From Pseudodesulfovibrio pelocollis (lineage in GTDB: Bacteria > Desulfobacterota > Desulfovibrionia > Desulfovibrionales > Desulfovibrionaceae): a stretch of DNA of 58,534 nt. The translations under genes were made by a program, and so were the position numbers. Location of the stretch: contig NZ_JASTWE010000021.1 of the NCBI RefSeq assembly GCF_030282845.1, forward strand, positions 1 through 58,534, read 5' to 3'. The notes under the pieces are model-generated. The model saw only the letters and a list, made by a program, of their open reading frames with translations, made no database searches and had not been told where the DNA came from. Shown here one piece after another: positions 35,204-43,864 of the stretch. Numbering within the stretch: the stretch's first letter is position 1; every line of letters starts with the position of its first letter.

Positions 35204-36982
35204 ATGATCGTCATCGTTCTGTGCTCGACCATCCTCCAGTTCGCCGCAGGCTGCCTCGCCCTGGGCCTCATCACCCACGCCGGGCGCAAATGGGCCTGGC
35301 TCCTGCTCTCCACGGGCATCTTCATCATGGCCTTCCGCCGCGCCCACACCCTGGTCGGCATCATCGCGGGCCAGGACACCCCCACCCTGCCCTATGAGGT
35401 CCTCGGCCTGATCATCTCGGTCCTCGTCTTCCTCGGCATCCTCCTGATCGGCCCACTGCTGCGCGCCATGCGCGACTCGGCCGAGCGGCTGGCCAAAAGC
35501 GAGGAGCGCTACCGCACCGTGGCCGACTTCACCTCTGGCTGGGAATACTGGCTGGCCCCGGACGGTTCCTTTGTCTATGTCTCACCCGCCTGCGAACAAC
35601 TCACCGGCCACGCGCCACGCGAATTCATGGACGACCCCGGCCTGTTTGCCGCCCTGATCCACCCGGACCATCGCGAAACAGTGCTGGCGGCCATGGCCAG
35701 CGTGGACGGCATGAGCAAACCCGCATCCTTTGACTTCAAGATCATCGACAGGCAGGGCAACGAACACTGGGTGGCCCACAGCAGCCTGCCCGTGTTCTCG
35801 GACAGCGGCGCCTACCTTGGCATACGCGGCTCGGCCAGGGACATAGACCACCGCAAGCGCCTCGAAGACGAGCTGCGGGCCAGCCGCGCCCTGTATGAAA
35901 GTCTGGTCCAGAACGCCCACTGCCTCGTATTGCGCCTGGACCGCGAAGGCGTCGTCACCTTTGCCAACCGCTTCGCTCTTGAGCATTTCCAGTGCCCGGT
36001 GTCAGCCCTGATCGGCAGACGGCTGACCGACCTGCTGGCTGAGGGACGCAGATCCGACCAGGACCGGGCGGCCCACCAGGAGATGCTGGCCGACCTGACC
36101 AGGACCCTGGCCTCGGGCGAGCGCATGGATTTCGAGTGCGAGATCGTGGGCCGCGGAGGTGGCCGGTTCTGGACGGAGTGGATCAGCACGGCGGTGCCGG
36201 GCCATCAGGGTGGAATCAGCGAGTTTGTCTGCGTGGGCATCGACGTGACCCGGCGCAAGGAGCTGACCCGACTCAAGGAAGACATGACGCGCATCGTGCG
36301 CCACGACCTCAAGTCGCCGCTCTCGGGCATCATCGGCATCCCGCGCATCATCAGGAAGGAGGAGAACATCACCCCCCGGCAGGCCGAGATGCTCAAGGCC
36401 GTGGAGGACGCCGGAACCATGATGCTCGCCCTGATCAACCAGTCGCAGGAACTCTACAAGCTGGAAACCGGCACCTACGAGTTCCGGTTCGAGGAATTCG
36501 ACCTGACGGCCATGCTGCGCGAGGTGGTCACCAACACCCAGCTCGGCCGCGACCGGCCCGTGCCCGTGCCCATCACCGTGGACGGCCGCCCCGCCGAGGA
36601 GGCCGGACCGGTGCGCCTGTGCGCCGAGCGGCCGCTGATCTACTCCATGCTCTGCAACCTGATCAAGAACGCGGTGGAGGCAAACGAGGGCAAGCCCGTG
36701 ACCGTGGATATCCACACGGGCGAGGACTGCCGCATCAGCATCGCCAATGCAGGGGTGGTCCCTGTGTCCATGCAGACGAAATTTTTCGAGAAGTATTCCA
36801 CCGAGGGCAAGCGGGGCGGCCTCGGGCTCGGCACCTACAGCGCCCGGCTGGTGGCCGAGCAGCACGGCGGGTCCATCGCCATGTGTTCGTCACCGGAATC
36901 GGGCACCACGGTCACGGCCCGGATTCCCCTCAGGCAACCCGACACGGCGTGCCGGTCCAGCACGGACCGGAAACAGCCATGA
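35204..36982 (+). CDS. PAS-PAS sensor histidine kinase
   Basis: A 592-residue kinase. Three N-terminal membrane helices (about 3-90) have almost no periplasmic loop. PAS domains follow at about 100-220 (FVYVSPACEQLTG) and 230-350 (VVTFANRFALEHF), each with a PAC-like tail. The phosphoacceptor helix carries IVRHDLKSPLSGIIG (His near 367). The ATPase domain has NLIKNAVEAN and GGLGLGTYSARLVAEQHGG. It has no receiver of its own. It lies 120 bp after the redox operon on the same strand and is a natural partner for the receiver-STAS protein. GGAG precedes the ATG. Confidence 0.92.
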   Translation: MIVIVLCSTILQFAAGCLALGLITHAGRKWAWLLLSTGIFIMAFRRAHTLVGIIAGQDTPTLPYEVLGLIISVLVFLGILLIGPLLRAMRDSAERLAKSEERYRTVADFTSGWEYWLAPDGSFVYVSPACEQLTGHAPREFMDDPGLFAALIHPDHRETVLAAMASVDGMSKPASFDFKIIDRQGNEHWVAHSSLPVFSDSGAYLGIRGSARDIDHRKRLEDELRASRALYESLVQNAHCLVLRLDREGVVTFANRFALEHFQCPVSALIGRRLTDLLAEGRRSDQDRAAHQEMLADLTRTLASGERMDFECEIVGRGGGRFWTEWISTAVPGHQGGISEFVCVGIDVTRRKELTRLKEDMTRIVRHDLKSPLSGIIGIPRIIRKEENITPRQAEMLKAVEDAGTMMLALINQSQELYKLETGTYEFRFEEFDLTAMLREVVTNTQLGRDRPVPVPITVDGRPAEEAGPVRLCAERPLIYSMLCNLIKNAVEANEGKPVTVDIHTGEDCRISIANAGVVPVSMQTKFFEKYSTEGKRGGLGLGTYSARLVAEQHGGSIAMCSSPESGTTVTARIPLRQPDTACRSSTDRKQP

Positions 36983-37027
36983 CAGCGCCGCCAACGCGTG
37001 GCCGCGACGCTGCCCGGGTTATCAATA

Positions 37028-37255
37028 TCAGGCGGCGGGAGTGTCCGTGACCGTGCTGCCGTGCGAACCGGAGCGCAGCCCGTCCAGGGCTCCGGCCTTG
37101 AACATGGCGTCAGCGCAGCGGGCACAGTAGTGGTGCCCCTCCTGGGATCTGGCCGCAACGGCGCTGTCCCGGATGGGGGTGAAGCAGACGGCGCAATGAC
37201 GCACCAGGGGCTGGAAACAACTCTCTTCGACCTCGACGGACTTTCGGCATTCCAT
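37028..37255 (-). CDS. Small zinc-ribbon protein
   Basis: A 75-residue cytoplasmic protein with a four-cysteine zinc ribbon: HCAVCFTPI and, 20 residues later, HHYCARCAD. The layout is that of a single treble-clef/ribbon, similar in size to TraR/DksA-like or regulatory zinc-finger mini-proteins but without their acidic tip. AGGGAGG precedes the ATG. It diverges from the thioredoxin reductase gene across about 200 bp and converges on the PAS kinase. A thiol-redox or transcription role is possible but unsupported. Confidence 0.7.
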   Translation of the reverse strand: MECRKSVEVEESCFQPLVRHCAVCFTPIRDSAVAARSQEGHHYCARCADAMFKAGALDGLRSGSHGSTVTDTPAA

Positions 37256-37393
37256 GGCGAATCCTCCCTGAGATGAAACGTCCGGCGGGCTTCCGCCCGA
37301 CGCCATGGGGACACTACCACACCACTGCGGCCCCCATGTGACGAACGGGTGACAATCTGCCCGCTGCGGCCACATTTCCATCGCGACCCGCCC

Positions 37394-37422
37394 TTGACGC
37401 GGCCTTTGGCCTTGCCTACCCT
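37394..37422 (+). promoter_or_regulatory. Putative promoter of the thioredoxin reductase gene
   Basis: TTGACG (37394-37399) and TACCCT (37417-37422) are 17 bases apart, about 35 bases before the ATG. The -35 is good and the -10 only fair. Confidence 0.45.
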
Positions 37423-37458
37423 TTGGACTGGATGAGACCGTGAAACCGGGAGGTGCGC

Positions 37459-39123
37459 ATGGCCCCGATTTTCGAGAAGACGGCACAGGACGGCGACTGG
37501 CTCCTGCCGGAAAACGCCCGCAAGCAGCTTGAGGACGCCTTTGCCCATCTCAAGAATCCCGTGACCCTCGAACTCTTCACCCGCTCTGGCGTCAACGACG
37601 AGTTCGCGGACTTCACGGCCCGATTCGCCGGAGACCTCGCACGGATGTTTGACACCATCACCCTGACCCGGCACAACATCCCCTCGCCCCGGGCCGACGA
37701 GCTGGGCGTGACCGCCTCGCCCACCCTGTGCGTGGCCCCGGAACGCTGTCATGTCCGGTTTCTGGGCGCGCCTCTGGGCGAGGAGGCCAAGTCGTTCATC
37801 ACCGCAATCCTCCTCGCCTCCCTGGAGACCAGCACCCTTTCCGAACCCTCCCTGGCCCTGCTCGACGCCCTTGACGGCGAGCGGCTGGTCCAGGTCTTTG
37901 TCAGCCCCACCTGCCCCTATTGCCCTGGGCAGGTCATGCACGCGATCAAGTGCGCCATGGCCCGGCCCAAGCTGATCCGGGCCGAGTGCGTGGAAATGAG
38001 CGAGAACCCGGAACTGGCCGACCGCCACCAGGTGGGGTCCGTGCCCCACACCGTGTTCAACGACGGGGCGCACACCGCCCTGGGCCTGATGCCCGAGGAA
38101 CGGTTCGTGGCCGAGTTGGTCCATCTCAAGTCCGCCGAGGAACTGCTCCGGGAGGGCGTGCTGCCGGGCGCGGACCGGGGCGGATACGGCACCATCGAGC
38201 CGGGCGAACTCGATCTGGTCATCGTCGGAGCCGGACCGGCCGGACTCACGGCTGGCATCTACGCCGCCCGGGCCGGGCTGCGCACCGTGATCCTCGAAAA
38301 AGGCATCGTGGGCGGCCAGGTGGCCCTGACCCCGGTGGTGGAGAACTACCCCGGCTTTGTCAGCGTGCCGGGCAAGCAGCTCATGGACATCATGACCGAG
38401 CACGCCCGCCAGTACGTGCCCGTGCACGAGGGCGAGGGCGTGGAGCGCATCGAACCGGGCGAGACCTTCAGCGTGACCACCAACCGGGGCGCGTACTCGG
38501 CCCGGGCGATCATCCTGGCCACGGGCGCGACCTACAGGCGGCTGGGCGCGCCCGGCGAGGAGCGCTATTTCGGACGCGGGGTCAACTTTTGCGCCTCCTG
38601 CGACGGCTACCTGTACAAGGGGAAAAAGGCCGCCGTGGTGGGCGGCGGCAACACGGCCCTGACCGACGCCCTGCACCTTGCCAGCCTGGGCGTGGAGGTG
38701 ACCATCATCCACCGCCGCGACACCTTCAACGCTCAGGTACCCCTGGTCGAGTCCGTGAAGCGCGCGGGCATCCCCGTGCTCTGGAACACCGAGGTCGAGG
38801 AGATCCTGGGCGACGAGCGGCGGGTCAGCGGGCTGCGCCTGCGCACCGCCAAGGACGGCTCGACCCGCGACCTGCCCGTGGACGCGGTCTTCGTGGCCGT
38901 GGGCCAGAGCGCGGTGGCCGACCTGGCCCGGAGCTTGGGCGCGGACCTGGACGAGGGCGGGTTCGTGCGCGTGGACCGGGCCATGCGCACCAGCGTGCCG
39001 CGTGTCTACGCGGCGGGCGATCTGGTGGGCGGGCTCCAGCAGATCGTCACCGCCATCGGCGAAGGCTCGGTGGCAGCCATGAGCGCCTTTGAGGACATCA
39101 GCCACCCCCATTGGGAGAAGTGA
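37459..39123 (+). CDS. Thioredoxin reductase with fused N-terminal disulfide oxidoreductase (AhpF-like)
   Basis: A 554-residue flavoprotein. Residues 1-220 hold two thioredoxin folds; only the second has an active site, CPYC (152-155). Residues 245-550 form a thioredoxin-reductase module with FAD motif VIVGAGPAGLTAG, NAD(P)H motif VVGGGNTALTDALHL and redox-active CASC (378-381). This is the AhpF plan: electrons pass from NAD(P)H and FAD through CASC to the fused CPYC domain and then to an external thiol partner. The usual CATC is CASC here. GGGAGG lies about five bases before the ATG at 37459; a GTG six bases earlier is possible. No ahpC is adjacent, so the acceptor is unknown. Confidence 0.9.
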   Translation: MAPIFEKTAQDGDWLLPENARKQLEDAFAHLKNPVTLELFTRSGVNDEFADFTARFAGDLARMFDTITLTRHNIPSPRADELGVTASPTLCVAPERCHVRFLGAPLGEEAKSFITAILLASLETSTLSEPSLALLDALDGERLVQVFVSPTCPYCPGQVMHAIKCAMARPKLIRAECVEMSENPELADRHQVGSVPHTVFNDGAHTALGLMPEERFVAELVHLKSAEELLREGVLPGADRGGYGTIEPGELDLVIVGAGPAGLTAGIYAARAGLRTVILEKGIVGGQVALTPVVENYPGFVSVPGKQLMDIMTEHARQYVPVHEGEGVERIEPGETFSVTTNRGAYSARAIILATGATYRRLGAPGEERYFGRGVNFCASCDGYLYKGKKAAVVGGGNTALTDALHLASLGVEVTIIHRRDTFNAQVPLVESVKRAGIPVLWNTEVEEILGDERRVSGLRLRTAKDGSTRDLPVDAVFVAVGQSAVADLARSLGADLDEGGFVRVDRAMRTSVPRVYAAGDLVGGLQQIVTAIGEGSVAAMSAFEDISHPHWEK

Positions 39124-39167
39124 CCGCCACACAGGGGCCATGCCCCGGGACACCCCGGCCACTTCCT

Positions 39168-39196
39168 TTGACTTTTGCGCCAACTTGCTGATAAAG
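39168..39196 (+). promoter_or_regulatory. Putative promoter of the RTX gene
   Basis: TTGACT (39168-39173) is followed by GATAAA/ATAAAG (39190-39196) at 16-17 bases, about 50 bases before the TTG start. This is one of the better sigma-70-like matches in the window. Confidence 0.5.
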
Positions 39197-39242
39197 AGAG
39201 CGGGTTCAACAGACCACCAGTCGATTCATCAAGGGGGATGTT

Positions 39243-40928
39243 TTGACAGACGGCAACCAGCATCCTGGCGCCGACCCGGCCGAAGGGGAGCGCGCGCCCG
39301 CAGGCACGTCCCCCGGCCTGCCCGACCCTGGCGGGTCGGACTACTTTTCCCGCTCGAACGGACCAGACTTCTGGGTGGAGCCGGCAGGCCCCGGCACCAT
39401 GGCCGACATCACCCTGCCTGCGCACCTCACCCCCACGGCCATGGCCGCAGGCGACCTGACCGGCGATGGGCGGGCGGAACTGGTGGTCGGCCACAGTTCC
39501 GGCCTGACCATCCTGCGCCACGACGGCGGCTGGTCGGCCGAGAGCGTGCGTCTGCGCCTGGACGCCCCCCAGGCCATTGCCGTGGCCGACGTGGACGGCG
39601 ACGGCCACGCGGACATCGTCCTGCGCACCGGCACAGAGCTTGTGCTGCTCAAGGGGCACATGGGCAGCTTCGGCGTCCACGTCCTGAGTTGGCCCAACCT
39701 GGGCAACAGCCCGGTCCTGGCCGTGGGCAGCTTCAACATCACCACCCCCACCCTGGAAATCCTGACCCTCAACGCCAACACGGGCGCGCTGGGCATCATC
39801 GCCCACGACGGCACATCCTGGCAGGCGTTCAGGACGGTCTACGAAACCCACGCCGTCACCGTGCACGTGCAGGACTTCAACAACGACGGCCGAAGCAACG
39901 TGTATGTCGAGGACATCAACGGCCGCCAGACCTGGCTCATCAGCGACGGCAGCGGCAATTTCTCGCCCCAGCCGGTTATCCCGGCCATGGAGCTCACCCC
40001 CGGGGACAAGAGCGGCCCGAGCTTCAACACAGTCCAGTCCGTGGGCGGCGAAACCCAGGGCACATCCACAGACTCCGGCAACAGGGGCGTATCGCAACCC
40101 GCCGCAGACACCAACGGCAAAGAAACCTCTGCGGCCTTCGACCCCCTGGCCGAGCCGGATGAGGACAGCTTCCTTGCCCTTCACGACGCGGCGCTTCCCA
40201 CGGTGGACGCCTCGGCCAGCCTCGCTGGCGTGCGCTTCGACCTGCGCGAGACCGGGGGCGTCAACGGCGTGGGCTCGGCCTTCGGCGACCACATCACTGG
40301 CGACGACCAGGCCAATGTTCTCTTCGGCGGCCACGGCAACGACTGGATCGATGGCGGCGCGGGTGACGATACCCTCATCGGCGGGCCGGGCAACGACTGG
40401 CTCATCGGCGGCGCAGGCAACGACCTGCTCCTGGGCGGCGACGGCGACGACGTGCTCTTCGGCGACCAGGGCGACGACCGGCTCTTTGGCGGCCAAGGCA
40501 ACGACATCCTCTTTGGCGGCAGCGGCAACGACACCCTGGTGGGCGGCGCAGGCAACGACATCCTGCTGGGCGGCGACGGCAACGACCTGCTCTACGGCGG
40601 CGAGGGCCAGGACATCCTGGTGGGCGGGCCCGGCAGCGACACCTTCCACTACCAGTCCCCCACCGAGGGCGGTGACATCATCGCCGACTTCACCCCGGGC
40701 GAGGACAAACTCTCCTTTGCCTTCGGCGCCCATGCCCTGCGCATGGCCGGCGATCCCCTGATCAAAACCGCCGGGGAAGCCTTTGTCTGGGAGGCCACCG
40801 ACCCGTCATCGGGTCGGCTCCTTTACGACCCGGACACCTCGGTGGCAGGCGATGAGATCCTCCTGGCCGAAATGACCCTGACCGACCCGGACGCAACCCT
40901 GACTGTGGACGACATCATCCTGACCTGA
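39243..40928 (+). CDS. RTX calcium-binding protein with VCBS/FG-GAP-like repeats
   Basis: A 561-residue acidic protein. Residues 55-250 contain FG-GAP/VCBS-like calcium loops (GDLTGDGRAEL, VADVDGDGHADI, QDFNNDGRSNV). Residues about 355-475 are about a dozen RTX nonapeptides of the GGxGxDxLx type. A C-terminal beta domain ends in DDIILT. It lacks a signal peptide, which fits type I secretion with an uncleaved C-terminal signal. It should fold on binding calcium outside the cell, acting as an adhesin or surface protein; no enzyme domain is seen. The start is TTG with AAGGGGG upstream. No type I secretion genes lie in the window. Confidence 0.88.
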   Translation: MTDGNQHPGADPAEGERAPAGTSPGLPDPGGSDYFSRSNGPDFWVEPAGPGTMADITLPAHLTPTAMAAGDLTGDGRAELVVGHSSGLTILRHDGGWSAESVRLRLDAPQAIAVADVDGDGHADIVLRTGTELVLLKGHMGSFGVHVLSWPNLGNSPVLAVGSFNITTPTLEILTLNANTGALGIIAHDGTSWQAFRTVYETHAVTVHVQDFNNDGRSNVYVEDINGRQTWLISDGSGNFSPQPVIPAMELTPGDKSGPSFNTVQSVGGETQGTSTDSGNRGVSQPAADTNGKETSAAFDPLAEPDEDSFLALHDAALPTVDASASLAGVRFDLRETGGVNGVGSAFGDHITGDDQANVLFGGHGNDWIDGGAGDDTLIGGPGNDWLIGGAGNDLLLGGDGDDVLFGDQGDDRLFGGQGNDILFGGSGNDTLVGGAGNDILLGGDGNDLLYGGEGQDILVGGPGSDTFHYQSPTEGGDIIADFTPGEDKLSFAFGAHALRMAGDPLIKTAGEAFVWEATDPSSGRLLYDPDTSVAGDEILLAEMTLTDPDATLTVDDIILT

Positions 40929-41001
40929 CCGACTGGCATGGCCGCCCCCGGCCCGGGCGGACATATCCGGCCGCGCTCCGGTCCAAACCACCCGCCCTTC
41001 C

Positions 41002-41030
41002 TTGACAGTTTCGTCGCCCCGTGCTAGCTG
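41002..41030 (+). promoter_or_regulatory. Putative promoter of the tetR-TRAP operon
   Basis: A perfect TTGACA (41002-41007) is 17 bases from TAGCTG (41025-41030). The predicted start site falls at about 41037, just before the two tandem operator palindromes, so a bound regulator would block the initially transcribed region. Confidence 0.5.
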
Positions 41031-41039
41031 TGACGACGA

Positions 41040-41074
41040 AAAATGACCGTAGGTCATTTTCTGACCAACGGTCA
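41040..41074. promoter_or_regulatory. Two tandem TetR-type operators
   Basis: Two copies of TGACC-N3-GGTCA lie 18 bases apart centre to centre (41044-41056 and 41062-41074). The first extends to a perfect 9-bp inverted repeat, AAAATGACC/GGTCATTTT. They sit immediately upstream of the TetR gene and downstream of its likely promoter, which is the classic arrangement for autoregulation by two cooperative dimers. Confidence 0.75.
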
Positions 41075-41100
41075 CACAACGCGGCAGGACAGGAATCGCC

Positions 41101-41694
41101 ATGGCCAAGAAGCAGCAGGAAAAATCCCGGCAGACCATGCAGGAGTTGATGGACTCGGCCTTTTTCCTGTTCGGGTCCAAGGGATTCGTCCAGACCTCTG
41201 TGGCCGAGATCACCGAGCACGCGGGCTATGCCAAGGGCAGCTTCTACCGCCACTGGAACAGCAAGGACGAGCTGTTCCTGCTCATCGTGGAGCAGAAGTT
41301 CCGCCACTACCGGGCCGAGCGCAACGGCCGGGTGGACCGGGCCACGAGCCTTGAAGAGGTCATGAACATCATCTGGGATTTCCTGGAGTCCATCCTCGAC
41401 GATGAGAACTGGTCCTCCATATTCCTCGAGTTCACGGTCTACTCGGCGCGCAACGACGTACTCAGGCAGCGCATGAACAAGTCCGGCTACCGGCTCTCCA
41501 ACGCCATCTTCGCCGATCTGGTGCGCGACCACATCGTGACAGACTACCCGCCCGAGAAGATCGGCGCGCTGAACACGGCCCTGTTCGAGGGATTCCTCAT
41601 CCACCGCGCCCTGGGCACCCGGCTGCTCAGCGTCAAGGATGTTCGCGACTCGGCCATCGCCATGGCCCTTGGGCTCGGCACCCGGCAAGGCTGA
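41101..41694 (+). CDS. TetR-family transcriptional regulator
   Basis: A 197-residue regulator. Residues 10-58 are the TetR helix-turn-helix (LMDSAFFLFGSKGFVQTSVAEITEHAG, broken here as LMDSAFFLFGSKG / FVQTSVAEITEHAG, then AKGSFYRHW), and the rest is the helical ligand-binding domain. It is followed on the same strand by the TRAP operon (54 bp gap) and preceded by two operators, so it probably represses itself and the transporter until a transported organic acid or derivative binds. The effector is unknown. Confidence 0.92.
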   Translation: MAKKQQEKSRQTMQELMDSAFFLFGSKGFVQTSVAEITEHAGYAKGSFYRHWNSKDELFLLIVEQKFRHYRAERNGRVDRATSLEEVMNIIWDFLESILDDENWSSIFLEFTVYSARNDVLRQRMNKSGYRLSNAIFADLVRDHIVTDYPPEKIGALNTALFEGFLIHRALGTRLLSVKDVRDSAIAMALGLGTRQG

Positions 41695-41748
41695 AACCGG
41701 CGGGCGCGCGCCCGGCCGGACCAACCATATCAACCAGCGAGACACGCC

Positions 41749-42759
41749 ATGAAAAAAACGCTCCTGACCCTGACCGCTACCCTTGCCCTGACCCTGATCA
41801 CGGCCGCCACCGCCCTGGCCGGACCCGTCAGACTGACCTACTCCAACTTCTTCCCGCCCACCCACGTCCAGTCGCAACTGGCCGAGGAGTGGTGCCGCGA
41901 GGTGGAAAAGCGCACCGGCGGCGCCGTGGTCATCGACTACTTCCCGGGAGGCACCCTGACCCCGGCCCAGCAGACCTACGACGGCGTGGTCGAGGGCATC
42001 GCGGATATCGGACTCTCCTGCCTCGCCTACTCGCGCGGCCGGTTCCCGGTCATGGCCGCGCTGGACCTGCCCATGGGCTACACCACGGCGGCCCAGGCCA
42101 CGGCAGCGGCCAACGCGGTCTATGCCAGGTTCACCCCGGCCGAACTGGCCGACGTGGCCCCCATGTATTTCCACGCCCACGGCCCGGGCCTGCTCTTCAC
42201 CACCCCGCGCCCGGTGGCCACCCTCGAAGACCTCAAGGGGCTCAAGATCCGCTCCACCGGCAACTCGGCCCAGCTGGTCGAGGCCCTGGGCGGCACCCCG
42301 GTGGCCCAGTCCATGCCCACCTGCTACCAGTCGCTGCAAAAGGGCGTGGTGGACGGCTCCATGCACCCCCTGGAATCGAACAAGGGATGGAAGCTGGCCG
42401 AAGTGGTCAAATTCGGCACCGAAACCTTTCCCGTGGCCTACACCACCACCTTCTTCGTGGTCATGAACAAAACCAAGTGGCAGCGCCTGGACGAGAAGAC
42501 CCGCGCCATCATCAGCGAGATCAACGCCGAGTGGGCCGTGCGCCACGGCGCGGCCTGGGACGAGGCCGACGAGGAGGGCAAGAGCTACTTCCTCGAAAAG
42601 GGCGGCAGCTTCGTGGCTCTGGACGAGACCGAGGCCGCGCGCTGGGTCACGGCCGCCGAGCCGGTCATCGCCTCCTACGAGAAGGCCGCTGCCGAACGCG
42701 GCCTGGACGGCCCGGGCGTGGTCGCCTTCCTCAGGGCGGCCATGGACGAGGCGAAGTAG
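41749..42759 (+). CDS. dctP: TRAP transporter substrate-binding protein, copy 1
   Basis: A 336-residue periplasmic DctP-family protein with a signal peptide cut near residue 24 (T-A-L-A). The mature start is VRLTYSNFFPP, with FPGGTLTPAQQTYDGV, GLKIRSTGNSAQ and PVAYTTTFFVVMN motifs; the Arg in KIRSTG is the position that binds the carboxylate of the ligand in this family. It delivers an organic acid to the DctQM membrane unit. A second, clearly paralogous gene follows at once. The segment around 41940-42060 is close to the matching part of copy 2 even at DNA level. Confidence 0.92.
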   Translation: MKKTLLTLTATLALTLITAATALAGPVRLTYSNFFPPTHVQSQLAEEWCREVEKRTGGAVVIDYFPGGTLTPAQQTYDGVVEGIADIGLSCLAYSRGRFPVMAALDLPMGYTTAAQATAAANAVYARFTPAELADVAPMYFHAHGPGLLFTTPRPVATLEDLKGLKIRSTGNSAQLVEALGGTPVAQSMPTCYQSLQKGVVDGSMHPLESNKGWKLAEVVKFGTETFPVAYTTTFFVVMNKTKWQRLDEKTRAIISEINAEWAVRHGAAWDEADEEGKSYFLEKGGSFVALDETEAARWVTAAEPVIASYEKAAAERGLDGPGVVAFLRAAMDEAK

Positions 42760-42807
42760 CACACCGCGCGACAACGCCCATGGCGGCGGGTCGGCGTTCA
42801 CATACAC

Positions 42808-42825
42808 GGAGGGCCAAGGCCCTCC
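42808..42825 (+). promoter_or_regulatory. Intercistronic hairpin between the two dctP genes
   Basis: GGAGGG (42808-42813) pairs with CCCTCC (42820-42825) around CCAAGG, which can extend the stem. It lies in the 94-base gap and could stabilise or partly terminate the upstream message. Confidence 0.45.
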
Positions 42826-42853
42826 CCGGATCAATGCAACCCCGGAGACTCCG

Positions 42854-43855
42854 ATGAAAAAAATGTTTCTGTCGCTCGTTGCCCTGGCCGTGTTCTGTAC
42901 GGCCCTGCCCGGCCCGGCCTCGGCCGATGCCGTCAGGCTGACCTATTCCAACTTCTTCCCGCCCGCCAACCACCAGTCGCAGCTGGCCGAGGCGTGGTGC
43001 CGCGAGGTGGAGCAGCGCACCGGCGGCAAGGTGGTCATCAACTACTACCCCGGCGGCACCCTGACCCAGGCCCAGCAGACCTACGACGCCGTGGTCGAGG
43101 GCATCGCGGATATCGGGCTCTCCTGCCTCGCCTACACGCGCGGCCGGTTCCCGGTCATGGCCGCAGTGGACCTGCCCCTGGGCTACAAGACCGCGGCCCA
43201 GGCCACCAACACGGCCAACGCCGTGTACGAGCACTTCAAGCCCGAGGAGCTGGCCGACGTGGAAGTGATGTACTTCAACGGCCACGGCCCAGGCCTGCTC
43301 TTCACCACCAGCAAGCCCGTGTCCACCCTTGCGGACATGAAGGGACAGAAGATCCGCTCCACCGGCAACTCGGCCCAGCTGGTCAAGGCCCTGGGCGGCA
43401 CCCCGGTGGCCAAGCCCATGCCCGAGAACTACCAGCTGCTCCAAAAAGGCGTGGTGGACGGCTCCATGCACCCCATCGAGTCCAACCTCTCCTTCAAGCT
43501 TGGCGAGGTCTGCAAGTTCGGCACCGACAGTTTCGACGTGGCCTACACCACGGTCTTCTTCATCGTCATGAACAAGGCCAAGTGGGCGGCCATCGACGCC
43601 GAGTCCCAGGCCGCCATCCGCGAGATCAACGCCGAGTGGGCCGACAAGCACGCCAAGGCGTGGGACGAGGCGGACATTGAGGGCCGCCGCTACCTCATCG
43701 ACCAGGGCGGGACCATCATCGAGCTGTCCCCCGAGGAGTCGGCCCGCTGGGTCGAGGCGTCGCGCCCGGTCATCGACGGCTACATCACGGAAACCGACGC
43801 GCGCGGACTCGACGGCGCGGCCATCATCGAGTACACCCGCTCTACCCTGCAATAG
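42854..43855 (+). CDS. dctP: TRAP transporter substrate-binding protein, copy 2
   Basis: A 333-residue periplasmic DctP paralogue of the preceding gene, with a signal peptide ending near A-S-A (residue 25). Every diagnostic segment is kept (VRLTYSNFFPP, YPGGTLTQAQQTYDAV, GQKIRSTGNSAQ, VAYTTVFFIVMN). Differences concentrate in the second lobe and in FNGHGPGLLF versus FHAHGPGLLF, so the two proteins may differ in ligand preference or affinity. GGAG lies close to the ATG. It feeds the same single DctQM pair. Confidence 0.92.
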   Translation: MKKMFLSLVALAVFCTALPGPASADAVRLTYSNFFPPANHQSQLAEAWCREVEQRTGGKVVINYYPGGTLTQAQQTYDAVVEGIADIGLSCLAYTRGRFPVMAAVDLPLGYKTAAQATNTANAVYEHFKPEELADVEVMYFNGHGPGLLFTTSKPVSTLADMKGQKIRSTGNSAQLVKALGGTPVAKPMPENYQLLQKGVVDGSMHPIESNLSFKLGEVCKFGTDSFDVAYTTVFFIVMNKAKWAAIDAESQAAIREINAEWADKHAKAWDEADIEGRRYLIDQGGTIIELSPEESARWVEASRPVIDGYITETDARGLDGAAIIEYTRSTLQ

Positions 43856-43864
43856 CCAACCATT

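Noticed and set aside
40320-40660. RTX-coding DNA repeats taken as a CRISPR array or satellite
   Set aside because: The repeat unit is 27 bases, in frame, and encodes GGxGxDxLx nonapeptides with no unique spacers.
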